Assembly (NCBI GenBank): GCA_913020245.1
Contig: CAJWAD010000017.1
Span: forward strand, 1-46,505
From: an uncultured Oleiphilus sp.
GTDB taxonomy: Bacteria > Pseudomonadota > Gammaproteobacteria > Pseudomonadales > Oleiphilaceae
Direction: 5' to 3'
Length of the DNA stretch: 46,505 nucleotides
Shown: in pieces, positions 19,706-28,479 of the stretch
How the letters are laid out: the number at the start of each line of letters is the position of its first letter
How positions within the stretch are numbered: the stretch's first letter is position 1
The notes under the pieces: model-generated
The model's database searches: none
What the model saw: the letters and a program-made list of their open reading frames with translations, nothing else
What the model was told of the DNA's origin: nothing
Program-made: the position numbers and the translations under genes

Positions 19706-19753
19706 AATAGCATTCACAATTTTCTTCATCCAATAACAGGAAGGCTTAAAAAA

Positions 19754-21052
19754 ATGAATAAAACAAAGCTATTCATGCCAGTACTTGGCGTGTCACTCAT
19801 CGCTGGCGCTATCGCAAGCGGCACTTCACAAACCGTCGATGCTGCCAGCAGCGCCACGCCTGCGGCCGTGCTTGAAAACTATCGCAGCCTTGCTGAACTT
19901 GAGTTTAGCGATGCGCTCGCACAGGCGAAAGCTTTAAACACAGCGATTGACGCTTTTCTCGCAGATCCAACTGAAAAAACACTCGCCTCAGCAAAAACAG
20001 CTTGGTTCGCGTCGCGAGTGCCCTACCAGCAAACAGAGGTATACCGTTTTGGTAATGCCTACGTGGATGAATGGGAAGGCAAAGTGAACGCATGGCCATT
20101 AGATGAAGGGCTAATCGATTACGTTGACGCCAGCTATGGTACCGAATCTGACGAAAACCCATACTACTCAGCGAATATTATCGCTAATCCTAAACTGACT
20201 ATTGGCGGCAAAGAAGTCGATGCCACAACCATTGACAAAAAACTACTTGCTGAAACATTGCACGAAATCGATGAAGTAGAGTCAAATGTCGCAACAGGTT
20301 ACCACGTTATTGAGTTTTTACTCTGGGGTCAGGATCTATACGGAACCAACCCAGGCGCCGGTGAGCGACCAGCAAGCGATTTCTCAACCACGAAGTGCAC
20401 GGGTGGCAACTGTGATCGCCGTCGCGATTACCTCAAGGCCGCAACCGATTTGTTAATTGACGACCTAAATGACATCGTCGCTGCATGGGCGCCAGAGGGT
20501 GATGCAACGAAACAGTTGCAAGCGAAAGGCGACCAGGGCGGCTTGTCAACCATTCTCACTGGAATGGGAAGCTTAGCTTATGGCGAGCTCGCCGGTGAGC
20601 GTATTAAATTGGGGTTGATGCTTCACGATCCAGAAGAAGAGCATGATTGCTTCTCGGATAATACGCATTACTCACATTTTTATGACGCCGTTGGCATCAA
20701 AAATGTTTACATGGGCAGCTTTACAGATAGCCAAGGTAAAACTTCTTCAGGCGCCAGTCTTTCAGCTCTTATTGCAGCGATGAATGCTGATTTAGACCAA
20801 GAAATGAAGCAAAAACTTGACGCAACTGAAGCCGCTATGCAAGTAATGGTTGATTCAGCAAAGGCGGGAAGCCCAGTTGATGTATTGATCGGCGAAGGCA
20901 ATACCAAAGGCAATCAAATTATTCAAAACGTGGTAGACGCGCTTGTTTCACAAACCAAAACCACTGAGAAAATTGTCGCGGCACTGAAACTTGAAGGTAT
21001 TGACGTGGAAGGATCAGACAGCTTGGACAATCCAGAAGCGGTGTTCAACTAA
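19754..21052 (+). CDS. Imelysin-family iron-regulated periplasmic protein (IrpA-like)
   Basis: Imelysin (peptidase M75 family) protein, in which no protease activity is generally accepted; relatives bind iron or act in iron uptake. The start is placed at ATG 19754, after AACAGGAAGG, rather than the upstream in-frame start at 19676 that would cover the Fur-box-like site. The 432-residue product has a signal peptide ending near TVDAASSA. It contains the family GxHxxE motif in TGYHVIEFLLWGQDL and the typical RVPYQQTEVYRFGN. The late EEEHDCFSDNTHYSHFYDAVGI region is rich in His/Asp/Glu. It heads the cluster imelysin-DHOR-imelysin-DUF1513, which resembles the P. aeruginosa PA4370-PA4373 arrangement as I recall it. 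Confidence 0.88.
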   Translation: MNKTKLFMPVLGVSLIAGAIASGTSQTVDAASSATPAAVLENYRSLAELEFSDALAQAKALNTAIDAFLADPTEKTLASAKTAWFASRVPYQQTEVYRFGNAYVDEWEGKVNAWPLDEGLIDYVDASYGTESDENPYYSANIIANPKLTIGGKEVDATTIDKKLLAETLHEIDEVESNVATGYHVIEFLLWGQDLYGTNPGAGERPASDFSTTKCTGGNCDRRRDYLKAATDLLIDDLNDIVAAWAPEGDATKQLQAKGDQGGLSTILTGMGSLAYGELAGERIKLGLMLHDPEEEHDCFSDNTHYSHFYDAVGIKNVYMGSFTDSQGKTSSGASLSALIAAMNADLDQEMKQKLDATEAAMQVMVDSAKAGSPVDVLIGEGNTKGNQIIQNVVDALVSQTKTTEKIVAALKLEGIDVEGSDSLDNPEAVFN

Positions 21053-21105
21053 ACGTAATTGAAAAAGTAATACGACGACTCTAAGTTATTGTTAAATTGA
21101 GTCGG

Positions 21106-21144
21106 TTGGGGTGTTAGTGTCAGTACAGATAACTAACACCTCAA
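21106..21144 (+). other. Intercistronic stem-loop between imelysin and DHOR genes
   Basis: TTGGGGTGTTAGT (21106-21118) pairs with ACTAACACCTCAA (21132-21144) over 13 positions, one of them a G-U wobble, around a 13-base loop. No T-run follows, so it looks like an mRNA-processing or stability hairpin, or an operator, rather than a full terminator. Confidence 0.55.
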
Positions 21145-21172
21145 TCCCCTTTCGAGACGCAAAATAAGCCGT

Positions 21173-22684
21173 ATGGTTAAGCATTCCCAACTTGTCACAT
21201 ACCTCTTTATAGGCCTATTTTTTCTGATCAAAACCTCCGTCCTAGCGACCGATTTACACGCTAAAACCACCCCCGTAATTCCAAACGAACCCGACTATCT
21301 AAACACCGCTATCTTTCCAGTAGGTCCCCATAGTCCGGTGAGTACGAACAAACGCAGAGGGCGCCGCGCCCTGGCGCAACCCTCAGCCTTGCTCGACATA
21401 GAAACCGGCTTAGAATTTCGTGTCGGCCAAGCCATTTTTGAAAAGATATGGGTGTTTGCACCGTCTAGCACAACCGCGAGTGATGGCCTTGGGCCGCTAT
21501 ACAATGCTCGCGCTTGTTCACAATGCCACATTAACAGTGCCCGCGGCTTGGCTTACAACGAGGAAAAATTTGCAACGAACACCCCTCTTTCGCCAAGTCC
21601 GGCGTTAATAATTCGCTTACTCGGCTCAAATGGTCATCATAACGGCGACCCCGTATACGGTGCTCAAATACAGACCTTTGCCTACCCTGGCGGCGCTGCC
21701 GAAGCTGAGATTTCAGTTCGATATGAAGCATTGGCTAAAAAATTTACCGACGGGGAAGTCGTCTCGCTGTATAAACCGAGCTATATCATAGAAAATTTGC
21801 GCTATGGTGAACTCGATGAGCAGACTACTTTTTCACCTCGACTCGCGCCTGCCCTCGCGGGCTCTTCATTCCTAGAAACCATACCCGAACGCTCGATTCT
21901 GGAAAAGGCAGACCCCAACGACACGAATAAAGATGGTATCTCTGGGAAAGTATCTTGGATAAACAGCGATAGTAATACCCCAATGGTCGGCCGATTTGGC
22001 TGGAAAGCAGAACAAATTTCGTTAAGGACGCAAAATTTAGTCGCGCTAAATAACGATATCGGTATTAGTTCTTCCTTATTTCCGAATCATGCAGGGGATT
22101 GCACTCCTGCTCAGCAGGAATGCGTGCATCAGCCGCATGGTGCAGTGAAAACGTTACATGATGGCTTTGAAGCCTCTGAAACAATGAGCAATCTACTCGA
22201 TCTCTATGTAAGCTATCTAAGCATTCCAAAACGCACCGTCGATGCAGGGGAAGAGCGCAAAGGCTTCAAGTTGTTTAAGCAACTCAATTGCGACGATTGC
22301 CATACGCCAAGCTATGCAGTCAATGATTCAAAAACAAAACTAAATGCTTTAAACAATGAACCTGATGCCAAACCAACTTATCGAATTTGGCCGTTTACTG
22401 ATTTACTCTTACATGACATGGGGCCAGCATTGGCAGACCAGACATTTGCGAACAAAACAAGCGACGCCAAGCAAGCGCGTGAATGGAGAACACCACCGCT
22501 ATGGGGTTTAGGTCTACATAAAAAAACCAGCGGCGCTATGCACTTATTGCACGATGGCCGGGCGCGATCAATTAGCGAAGCCATACTATGGCATGGTGGT
22601 GAAGCAAAAACTTCTCAACAGGCCTTCATGAGTCTTGAGAAACCCGAGCGCCAAGCGCTAATCGACTATTTGGAAACCTTATAA
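21173..22684 (+). CDS. Di-heme oxidoreductase (DHOR, DUF1111 family)
   Basis: Periplasmic di-heme oxidoreductase related to cytochrome peroxidases, usually found with imelysins. The 503-residue product has a signal peptide (LVTYLFIGLFFLIKTSVLA). A first heme motif CSQCH occurs in NARACSQCHINSARG near residue 115. FLETIPERSILEKADPNDTNKDGISGK follows, and a second heme motif CDDCH (LNCDDCHTPSY) lies near residue 375. The segment MHLLHDGRARSISEAILWHGGEA is typical of the family C-terminus. The gene is separated from the first imelysin by a 120-base spacer with a stem-loop, and from the next imelysin by 4 bases. In the family this protein is thought to change iron redox state for uptake; that role is inferred from context. 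Confidence 0.9.
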   Translation: MVKHSQLVTYLFIGLFFLIKTSVLATDLHAKTTPVIPNEPDYLNTAIFPVGPHSPVSTNKRRGRRALAQPSALLDIETGLEFRVGQAIFEKIWVFAPSSTTASDGLGPLYNARACSQCHINSARGLAYNEEKFATNTPLSPSPALIIRLLGSNGHHNGDPVYGAQIQTFAYPGGAAEAEISVRYEALAKKFTDGEVVSLYKPSYIIENLRYGELDEQTTFSPRLAPALAGSSFLETIPERSILEKADPNDTNKDGISGKVSWINSDSNTPMVGRFGWKAEQISLRTQNLVALNNDIGISSSLFPNHAGDCTPAQQECVHQPHGAVKTLHDGFEASETMSNLLDLYVSYLSIPKRTVDAGEERKGFKLFKQLNCDDCHTPSYAVNDSKTKLNALNNEPDAKPTYRIWPFTDLLLHDMGPALADQTFANKTSDAKQAREWRTPPLWGLGLHKKTSGAMHLLHDGRARSISEAILWHGGEAKTSQQAFMSLEKPERQALIDYLETL

Positions 22685-22688
22685 AGCG

Positions 22689-23777
22689 ATGCGAATAATT
22701 AATAAACGTCTCAGTAAAATTTTGCTCATCAATTGTTTATTTGGTCTGTCTTCAAGTATTGTCATTGCGAAATCCGACTGGCGAAGTTTTAACACTTCTA
22801 CCGCCACCAATCATGTGCTTCCGGCATACAAACGCCTTGCGCTGACCACCACAAGTATGTCCAGGGAAACAGGCGCTTTTTGCGAGAGTCCAACACTAAA
22901 AGCCCTGGTCGAAGTAAAACAAGAATTTGCCAGTGCGTTAAATGCCTGGCAAGCCATCCAACATATAAATTTCGGACCGGTTGAAACATTGTCTCGGCAC
23001 GCGGCGATGGAATTCTGGCCTGATAAGAAAAATCATGTCAACAAACATCTAACGAAATTGGTAGCGACAAAGAACGATGACAAACTCATGCCAGCAAACT
23101 TCGTGCAGAATAGCATCGCGATAAGAGGCTTTCCTGCCATCGAACTTCTTATCTACAATAAGGATGCCTTACGACAACTGAGTGATGATACCTTTCGCTG
23201 TCAGGTACTTATCGCAATATCAGAGCATGTATCCTTAACCAGTCAAGCGCTTGAAAAAGAATGGGCTGCCATGCTCTCGCAATTTAGTGACCCCACCCAA
23301 GTCGACGGTTTTTTCGAAGATGACATAGATGCTGCCACGGCTTTACTGCGCACACTGGTCGAGCCACTTGAAGTGATTGAAGATCTTAAACTAAAACGTG
23401 CGTTAGGCAGCAATGTAAGTTATGCAAAACCGAAGCGGTTAGAATCTTGGCGAAGTGCACAGACCCTCAATAACCTGAAAACAAATTTGGCAAGCTTAGA
23501 GAGCCTATACGGTGGAGAAGCAGCGTCGAACCAGATTAGCGGCCTATCTGCATTGCTATCGCAAAAACAAGACCTGGCAATAAAAGCACAGTTTGCCGAG
23601 GTAAATAGAGACCTGAGTAGGCTCCCCAGTCCTTTGACGGAGCATATCAATAAAGCTGAAACTTATGCCGCCTTAAACGGGCTCCGAGAATCGATTCAAT
23701 TGCTTCGTGAATCCATTGAAAAAAGCATCGCAAGCTTAGGCATCAACTTGGGCTTTAATAGTCGCGACGGCGACTAA
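22689..23777 (+). CDS. Second imelysin-family protein
   Basis: Periplasmic imelysin-family protein of 362 residues with an N-terminal signal peptide (ILLINCLFGLSSSIVIA). The family core is visible in FASALNAWQAIQHINFGPV and AIRGFPAIELLIYN. In the latter the GxHxxE motif of the first imelysin is replaced by GFPAIE, which keeps the Glu and loses the His. This GxPAxE form is what I expect in the second, shorter member of such clusters. It starts 4 bases after the DHOR stop and its own stop is 1 base before the next gene, so the three are cotranscribed. Predicted periplasmic iron or heme-iron handling. Confidence 0.85.
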   Translation: MRIINKRLSKILLINCLFGLSSSIVIAKSDWRSFNTSTATNHVLPAYKRLALTTTSMSRETGAFCESPTLKALVEVKQEFASALNAWQAIQHINFGPVETLSRHAAMEFWPDKKNHVNKHLTKLVATKNDDKLMPANFVQNSIAIRGFPAIELLIYNKDALRQLSDDTFRCQVLIAISEHVSLTSQALEKEWAAMLSQFSDPTQVDGFFEDDIDAATALLRTLVEPLEVIEDLKLKRALGSNVSYAKPKRLESWRSAQTLNNLKTNLASLESLYGGEAASNQISGLSALLSQKQDLAIKAQFAEVNRDLSRLPSPLTEHINKAETYAALNGLRESIQLLRESIEKSIASLGINLGFNSRDGD

Positions 23778-23778
23778 C

Positions 23779-24903
23779 TTGAATCGCCGCCAATTCAGCA
23801 AAGGTCTGCTTGCAATGAGTGCCAGCGGATCTTTAGGAAAAATCGGTTTGCTAGCCAGCCTAACGAATACTGCGAAAGGGGCGATGGAACCGAGGCAAAG
23901 GAGCAGCCTTTCTGCTACTTTTGCTTCTGCGGCCCAATCAAAAAATGGTGACTACCTTGCCGTACACAACGGCCTCCAGTTAAGCAAATTGCCTCAGCGC
24001 GCGCATCAAAGTATAGCCAGACCCAAGAGCGCAGAGCTGCTTGTTATCGGTCGACGCCCAGCTACTCAGATATGGGTTATTGATCGCGCTAGCGGCCAAA
24101 TTAAAGATGAGATCCATAGTGAAGATGCACATCATTTTTATGGCCATGCCGTCTTTACCAATGACGGCAGATACCTTATTACAACCGAACAAAATATAGA
24201 AACCGGAGAAGGACTCCTGGGTGTTCGAGACGCATTCACTAAGTTCGATCTTATTCGCTATATTCCGTCTTTCGGGATTGGCCCACATGAGCTTAAATTG
24301 CATGAGGATAGTGACACTCTAATTGTTGCAAATGGTGGTATCAAAACGCACCCAAACTCGAGTCGAGACAAGCTAAATCTTGATACGATGCAGCCTTCGC
24401 TAGCCTATATTTCTCTCAAAAATGGCCAGTTAATAGAAAAAGTAAATCTGCCTGATGCGCTCCACAAACTCAGCATTCGCCATATCGATATTACCAATGA
24501 TACCTGTGTTTTAGCGGTGCAAGACCAATCCGACACTGCGCTACCAACGCCCTTGGTTGCTTTGCATAAACGCGGGCACGCCATCAAGTTCTTAGATTGC
24601 TCACAAAACTGGCAGGCGTTGATGAAGGGCTATTGTGGCAGCGTTGCGATAGATAAAAGCAAACAATTTGCCTGTGTAACACACCCTAGAGGCAATTTAG
24701 TGAGCATCTGGTCTCTGCAAAGCAAAAAGGCTATTCACACCTTCCGTGCCAATGACGTATGCGGCGTATGTAGCAATAAAGAAAAAATATTTTATCTGTC
24801 TGCCGGTTCAGGGAAACTTTATGAATATACCGTGGGTGAACGCAAAGCCCATGTTATTGCCCAAACACCGTTCGCATGGGACAACCACCTCAATATAATT
24901 TAG
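23779..24903 (+). CDS. DUF1513 beta-propeller protein with Tat-type signal
   Basis: A 374-residue protein that starts with TTG at 23779, directly after the preceding stop; no nearer ATG or GTG fits the signal peptide. The N-terminus NRRQFSKGLLAMSASGSLGKIGLL is a twin-arginine-like export signal. The rest is a repetitive beta-propeller of DUF1513 type (FYGHAVFTNDGRYLITTEQNIETGEGLLGVRD, GIGPHELKL, YCGSVAIDKSKQFACVTHPRGN). It closes the imelysin cluster and a strong terminator follows. Function unknown; constant association with imelysin and DHOR genes suggests a part in periplasmic iron acquisition. Confidence 0.88.
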   Translation: MNRRQFSKGLLAMSASGSLGKIGLLASLTNTAKGAMEPRQRSSLSATFASAAQSKNGDYLAVHNGLQLSKLPQRAHQSIARPKSAELLVIGRRPATQIWVIDRASGQIKDEIHSEDAHHFYGHAVFTNDGRYLITTEQNIETGEGLLGVRDAFTKFDLIRYIPSFGIGPHELKLHEDSDTLIVANGGIKTHPNSSRDKLNLDTMQPSLAYISLKNGQLIEKVNLPDALHKLSIRHIDITNDTCVLAVQDQSDTALPTPLVALHKRGHAIKFLDCSQNWQALMKGYCGSVAIDKSKQFACVTHPRGNLVSIWSLQSKKAIHTFRANDVCGVCSNKEKIFYLSAGSGKLYEYTVGERKAHVIAQTPFAWDNHLNII

Positions 24904-24954
24904 CGCCTTGGGCGAGCAGCCGTTATACAAAAAAACGCTAGTTTTCAGGCATAA

Positions 24955-24990
24955 AAAAACCGCATTTCTGCACAATGAAATGCGGTTTTT
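24955..24990. terminator. Bidirectional intrinsic terminator
   Basis: AAAAACCGCATTTC and GAAATGCGGTTTTT form a 14-base-pair stem with an 8-base loop, with A/T runs on both sides. It lies between the convergent DUF1513 and permease genes and can serve both strands. Confidence 0.9.
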
Positions 24991-25008
24991 AATATGAGCG
25001 CCGAGGCG

Positions 25009-26304
25009 CTACAAAACGCCCGTTGCAACGCCTACGGCATACAAGCCAGCCACTAATGCTACGGCAGGTCGAATTTCACTAAAACGTCCACTCAGCAACA
25101 TAATGACGGCATGCGCGACAAAACCCAAGCCAATGCCGTGAGAAATTGAAAAGCCAAAAGGCATCATAATCGCACAGACCCAAGCAGGCGCCGCACTGCT
25201 CATGTCATTCCAATTGATATTACGCATATCAGCGGTCATCAAAAACCCTACGTATATCAAGGCCGGCGCTGTTGCATATGCGGGAATAAAATCTAACAAT
25301 GGCGAGAAAAATAAAGCGATTAAAAACAGCACACCAACCGTTACAGCGGTAAGACCTGTTTTACCGCCTGCGGCGATGCCAGCACCAGATTCAACGTACG
25401 TCGTAACCGATGATACACCAATAACAGAGCCTGCTGCCGTCGCCGATGAATCAGACAACATGGCTTTACGCATGGCTGGGAAACGACCATTTTCATCTGT
25501 CATCCCCGCCTTCGATGCAGTCGCCATTAATGTGCCTGACGTATCAAATAAATCAACAAAGACAAACGCAAGAATCACTGAGATCATGGTTGCCTCGAGC
25601 ACTCGACTAAAATCGAGTGATAGGAAAACCTCGCTCATAGAGGGTGGCATCGCGACCAAGCCATTAAACTGCGTTAAACCCATAAATGCAGCAATGATAG
25701 AGACTGCAATCACGCCTAGAAAAATTGAACCGGGGATTTTTTTATGGTCGAGTACAATTATTAATAAAAAACCAAGCCCCGCCAACAACGCGCCGGGCGC
25801 CGCTAAGTCACCCAAGCTAACCAATGTAGCCGGGTGGTCAACAATGATGCCTGCGTTCTTTAAACCGATAATGGTCAAGAACAGACCGATGCCTACGGTG
25901 ATACCATGGCGTAAGCATGCAGGAATCGAGTTCAGAATCCATTCGCGGACTTTTAAAACAGACAATAAAAAGAACGCGACACCCGATACAAATACCGCCG
26001 CCAATGCTTGTTCCCATGTATAGCCCATACCGCCCACGACCGCGAACGCAAAAAACGCATTTAAACCCATACCCGGCGCTAGGCCAGCAGGAAAGTTTGC
26101 CCAAAACCCCATTAAGAAACAGCCTAATGCAGCGGCGACAGCCGTGGCGGTGAAAACAGCGGCTTTCGGCATTCCCGCGGCGCTCATGATGTCTGGATTG
26201 GCAAATAGAATATAGGCCATCGTTAAAAATGTGGTTAAGCCTGCTAATAACTCGACTTTAACACTCGTATTGTTCGCTTGAAGCTTAAACAGCTTTTCTA
26301 GCAT
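25009..26304 (-). CDS. NCS2-family purine permease (AzgA/PbuG-like)
   Basis: Inner-membrane proton-linked purine permease of the AzgA branch of the NCS2 family. The start is placed at ATG 26304 (MLEKLFKLQAN), 7 bases after GTGAGGA; the frame extends 11 codons further up but that start lacks a site. The 431-residue product has about 12-14 membrane helices and the family signatures TFLTMAYILFANPDIMSAAGMP, ANFPAGLAPGMGLNAFFAFAV, LFDTSGTLMATA and SVTTYVESGAGIAAGGKTG. Adenine, guanine or hypoxanthine are likely substrates. It is convergent with the iron cluster and has no purine biosynthetic neighbour here. I see no purine riboswitch upstream. Confidence 0.9.
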   Translation of the reverse strand: MLEKLFKLQANNTSVKVELLAGLTTFLTMAYILFANPDIMSAAGMPKAAVFTATAVAAALGCFLMGFWANFPAGLAPGMGLNAFFAFAVVGGMGYTWEQALAAVFVSGVAFFLLSVLKVREWILNSIPACLRHGITVGIGLFLTIIGLKNAGIIVDHPATLVSLGDLAAPGALLAGLGFLLIIVLDHKKIPGSIFLGVIAVSIIAAFMGLTQFNGLVAMPPSMSEVFLSLDFSRVLEATMISVILAFVFVDLFDTSGTLMATASKAGMTDENGRFPAMRKAMLSDSSATAAGSVIGVSSVTTYVESGAGIAAGGKTGLTAVTVGVLFLIALFFSPLLDFIPAYATAPALIYVGFLMTADMRNINWNDMSSAAPAWVCAIMMPFGFSISHGIGLGFVAHAVIMLLSGRFSEIRPAVALVAGLYAVGVATGVL

Positions 26305-26727
26305 TATTAGATCCTCACTAATTAGGCTACCCCGCATTATGTTGCAAGGCTGTTGGCTTTATCGCGCACAATTTACCTGTATGTATGCGAACAATCCAGC
26401 AACAAATACACTTTTATTGACCACTTAGTCATATTTAGTATTTTCTCGCTGAGTCGCTGTTAACATGATGATAGCAATTCACCTAATGTAGAGCGCAGGT
26501 TTAACGCCATACCAAAGCCATATGCTGGCTAGGTGCAGGATGTTTAGCGGAGAGGGATATAAGCTTGAGGTGGCGAAGACAACCAAAAAGAGGTCTTTAA
26601 TCATCATGTGAAGAACTACGTTGGGTAAAATAACAATGGCCTTGCGCGTTGCAAAGCCATGTCGTACTAAATCATAGAAATATTTTGCGATTTAGAGGGA
26701 TGTCACTGCCGATTTAAACGCCCTGAC
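26305..26727. other. Intergenic region, no gene seen
   Basis: This 423-base stretch lies between the purine permease start and the end of the second bacterioferritin gene. It must hold the permease promoter. I see no convincing open frame, RNA gene, riboswitch or strong inverted repeat. Confidence 0.5.
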
Positions 26728-27195
26728 TTACTGCTGCGATTGCAAATAGTTAGGCAAACCGATCCGTCCGATGAGGCCCAACTGCTTTTCCAACCAGTAG
26801 GCATGGTCTTGCTCTGAGTCTTCTAACTGCTTCACTAATATCTTACGCGTTTCGTAGTCTTGCGCGTCTTCACATACAGCGATGCCGGCCTTCAGGTTTC
26901 TTACCGTTAGGTATTCATGCTGTAGGTCATTCTCTAACATTTCGGGCACATCTTTACCGACATTCAAGGGAAGACGCAGTGATAAGTTTGGCGTGCCCTC
27001 GAGGAACAAGATCCGGCGAATCATTTCATCGGCATGCTCTGTTTCCTCTTCGCGTTCATGATTGAGGCGCTCATATAGTTTGTTCAGGCCTAAATCTTCA
27101 TACATGCGAGAGTGGATAAAATATTGATCTATCGCGGTCAGTTCGCTTTCTAACAGACCATTCAACATCTCAATAACTTTCTGACTACCTTTCAT
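26728..27195 (-). CDS. bfr: Bacterioferritin subunit with intact ferroxidase centre, lacking heme Met
   Basis: Iron-storage subunit of 155 residues. All six di-iron ligands can be placed: Glu18, Glu51, His54, Glu94, Glu128 and His131, the last two shifted by one residue (DSEQDHAYW). Position 52, the heme-ligating Met in standard Bfr, is Thr (EEETEHAD). This matches the heme-free, catalytically active subunit of two-component bacterioferritins. It lies 16 bases after the other bfr gene, whose product shows the opposite pattern. A mixed 24-subunit shell is therefore likely. Expected control is by iron, but I cannot place a confident Fur box. Confidence 0.93.
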   Translation of the reverse strand: MKGSQKVIEMLNGLLESELTAIDQYFIHSRMYEDLGLNKLYERLNHEREEETEHADEMIRRILFLEGTPNLSLRLPLNVGKDVPEMLENDLQHEYLTVRNLKAGIAVCEDAQDYETRKILVKQLEDSEQDHAYWLEKQLGLIGRIGLPNYLQSQQ

Positions 27196-27211
27196 TTCGG
27201 GCTCCTAGCAA

Positions 27212-27688
27212 CTAATCGTCATCACTCATCATGCTTTGTAAGAAATTTTCGATCGTAATTTTCTCGATCAAATCAAGCTGCGTTTCAGTCCAATCATAGT
27301 ACTCTTCCTCGTCAGCCAAGATACTTTCGAGTATGTCGCGACTCACGTAATCAGCCGCGTCTTCGCATTGAGCAATTGCACTGCGCAAGGTATCAATACA
27401 AGCGGTTTCTAATTGCAGATCACATTCAAGCATCTCTTTTGGTTCTTCACCGATCAACAGCTTGCCAAGCTTTTGCAAGTTCGGAATGCCCTCTAAGAAC
27501 AAGATACGTTCAATAATGGCGTCGGCGTGTTTCATATCTTTAATCGATTTTTTGTATGCTTTTTCGTTGAGCACTTCAAAGCCCCAGTTTTTGTGCATAC
27601 GAGCGTGCAAGAAATACTGATTGATCGCGATTAACTCATCGCCTAGCACTGCATTGAGGGTTGCAAGAACCTGCTTATCGCCTTTCAT
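27212..27688 (-). CDS. bfr: Bacterioferritin subunit with heme Met, altered ferroxidase centre
   Basis: Bacterioferritin subunit of 158 residues. Met52, the inter-subunit heme ligand, is present (KDMKHAD). The di-iron site is damaged: position 51 is Asp instead of Glu, and position 130 is Tyr instead of His (DEEEYYDW). Glu18, His54, Glu94 and Glu127 remain. Electron release from the shell depends on heme and Bfd, so this subunit probably supplies the heme path while the neighbouring subunit oxidises iron. It is the first of the two bfr genes and lies 189 bases downstream of bfd. Confidence 0.93.
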   Translation of the reverse strand: MKGDKQVLATLNAVLGDELIAINQYFLHARMHKNWGFEVLNEKAYKKSIKDMKHADAIIERILFLEGIPNLQKLGKLLIGEEPKEMLECDLQLETACIDTLRSAIAQCEDAADYVSRDILESILADEEEYYDWTETQLDLIEKITIENFLQSMMSDDD

Positions 27689-27877
27689 ATAGCCTCCGAA
27701 CTATTAACTTTTTTCTACATTTTTTCGGAGTGTAGCCTAAAAAAAAAAACGATGACGAAACCGTTCTCAGCTGAAAATGAGAGTGTATATCACTTAGTTT
27801 TTTAACTAAATTAAGGACTTAAGAGAAAGATGATGAGCGATAGGTGTTGGTAGACACTTGGCAGAGACGCCAACCGA

Positions 27878-28087
27878 CTATTTCGCTTCGTACGCTAAAT
27901 TAAAGGCACTACTTTTTGCGGGTTGCGCTTGACGATCCCCAATCATGTCTTTTGCAAAGGATGCGCATTGACCACAGCAATTACCCAACCCTAATGAGTT
28001 GCGTAAGTCAGAGATATTATTGGCACCATTACTGAGTGCTTCATCTATGTCTCTGTCGCTTATGCCATTACATATACAAACTAGCAT
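27878..28087 (-). CDS. bfd: Bacterioferritin-associated ferredoxin
   Basis: Small 2Fe-2S protein of 69 residues that docks on heme-bearing bacterioferritin and passes electrons to release stored iron. The four cluster ligands fit the Bfd spacing: Cys4, Cys6, Cys38 and Cys41 (MLVCICNGISD ... GNCCGQC). An extra Cys37 is next to the ligand set. The C-terminal 20 residues (RQAQPAKSSAFNLAYEAK) extend beyond the cluster domain. It lies upstream of both bfr genes and in the same direction. Low iron normally induces it. Confidence 0.94.
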   Translation of the reverse strand: MLVCICNGISDRDIDEALSNGANNISDLRNSLGLGNCCGQCASFAKDMIGDRQAQPAKSSAFNLAYEAK

Positions 28088-28479
28088 GAAAGTTTTACAT
28101 CGTCTTTTGTTGTGAATGCATACGAATTATATTCGCATTTGAGAATACATATCAATTAATAATAGTTATTCCTGCTATTTTTTTACTTTATTTTATAAAA
28201 TAACCGTACAATCCGTGCCGCAGTGTTCAGTCGTTTCTTTCTCCACTGACAGTCCAAGCGTGCAATAAGTTGTCAAACTAACCTACTTACCCCAATGAGG
28301 TTGATAACCAAGACAAATTGGCGATTCAACATAGAAAAGCGCATTAACGCGAGAGATAATATTTCCCATAAAACAGTTAAGTTGATTAAGTAATGGAACA
28401 AACCCTGTAAAATTGAGTCTACTTAGCATGTACAAACTTTATTATTATCATGCCCTTATTTAGCGTTCCGGAGTTATTC
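28088..28479. other. Divergent promoter region, AT-rich
   Basis: A 392-base spacer between bfd (leftward) and the symporter (rightward). It is AT-rich near bfd and contains the inverted repeat AATAA-TAG-TTATT at 28158-28170, a weak Fur-like candidate. TTATTATTATCAT at 28439-28451, close to the symporter start, shares ATTATTATCAT with the Fur-box-like site at 19687. No gene or RNA was seen. Confidence 0.4.

Noticed and set aside
19676-19753. Longer start for the first imelysin at 19676
   Set aside because: The extension covers the Fur-box-like sequence and breaks the signal peptide. ATG 19754 follows AACAGGAAGG.
25202-26023. A 273-codon open frame on the plus strand
   Set aside because: It is antisense to the NCS2 permease gene, whose membrane helices and motifs are clear. 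The plus-strand product has no recognisable features.
26305-26727. Purine riboswitch upstream of the permease
   Set aside because: I could not find the three-way-junction core with its conserved loop sequences on the minus strand.
27212-27688. Treating the altered ferroxidase residues of this bacterioferritin as a sign of a decaying gene
   Set aside because: The rest of the protein is well conserved, Met52 is kept, and the adjacent gene has the complementary pattern. Specialisation is the better explanation.
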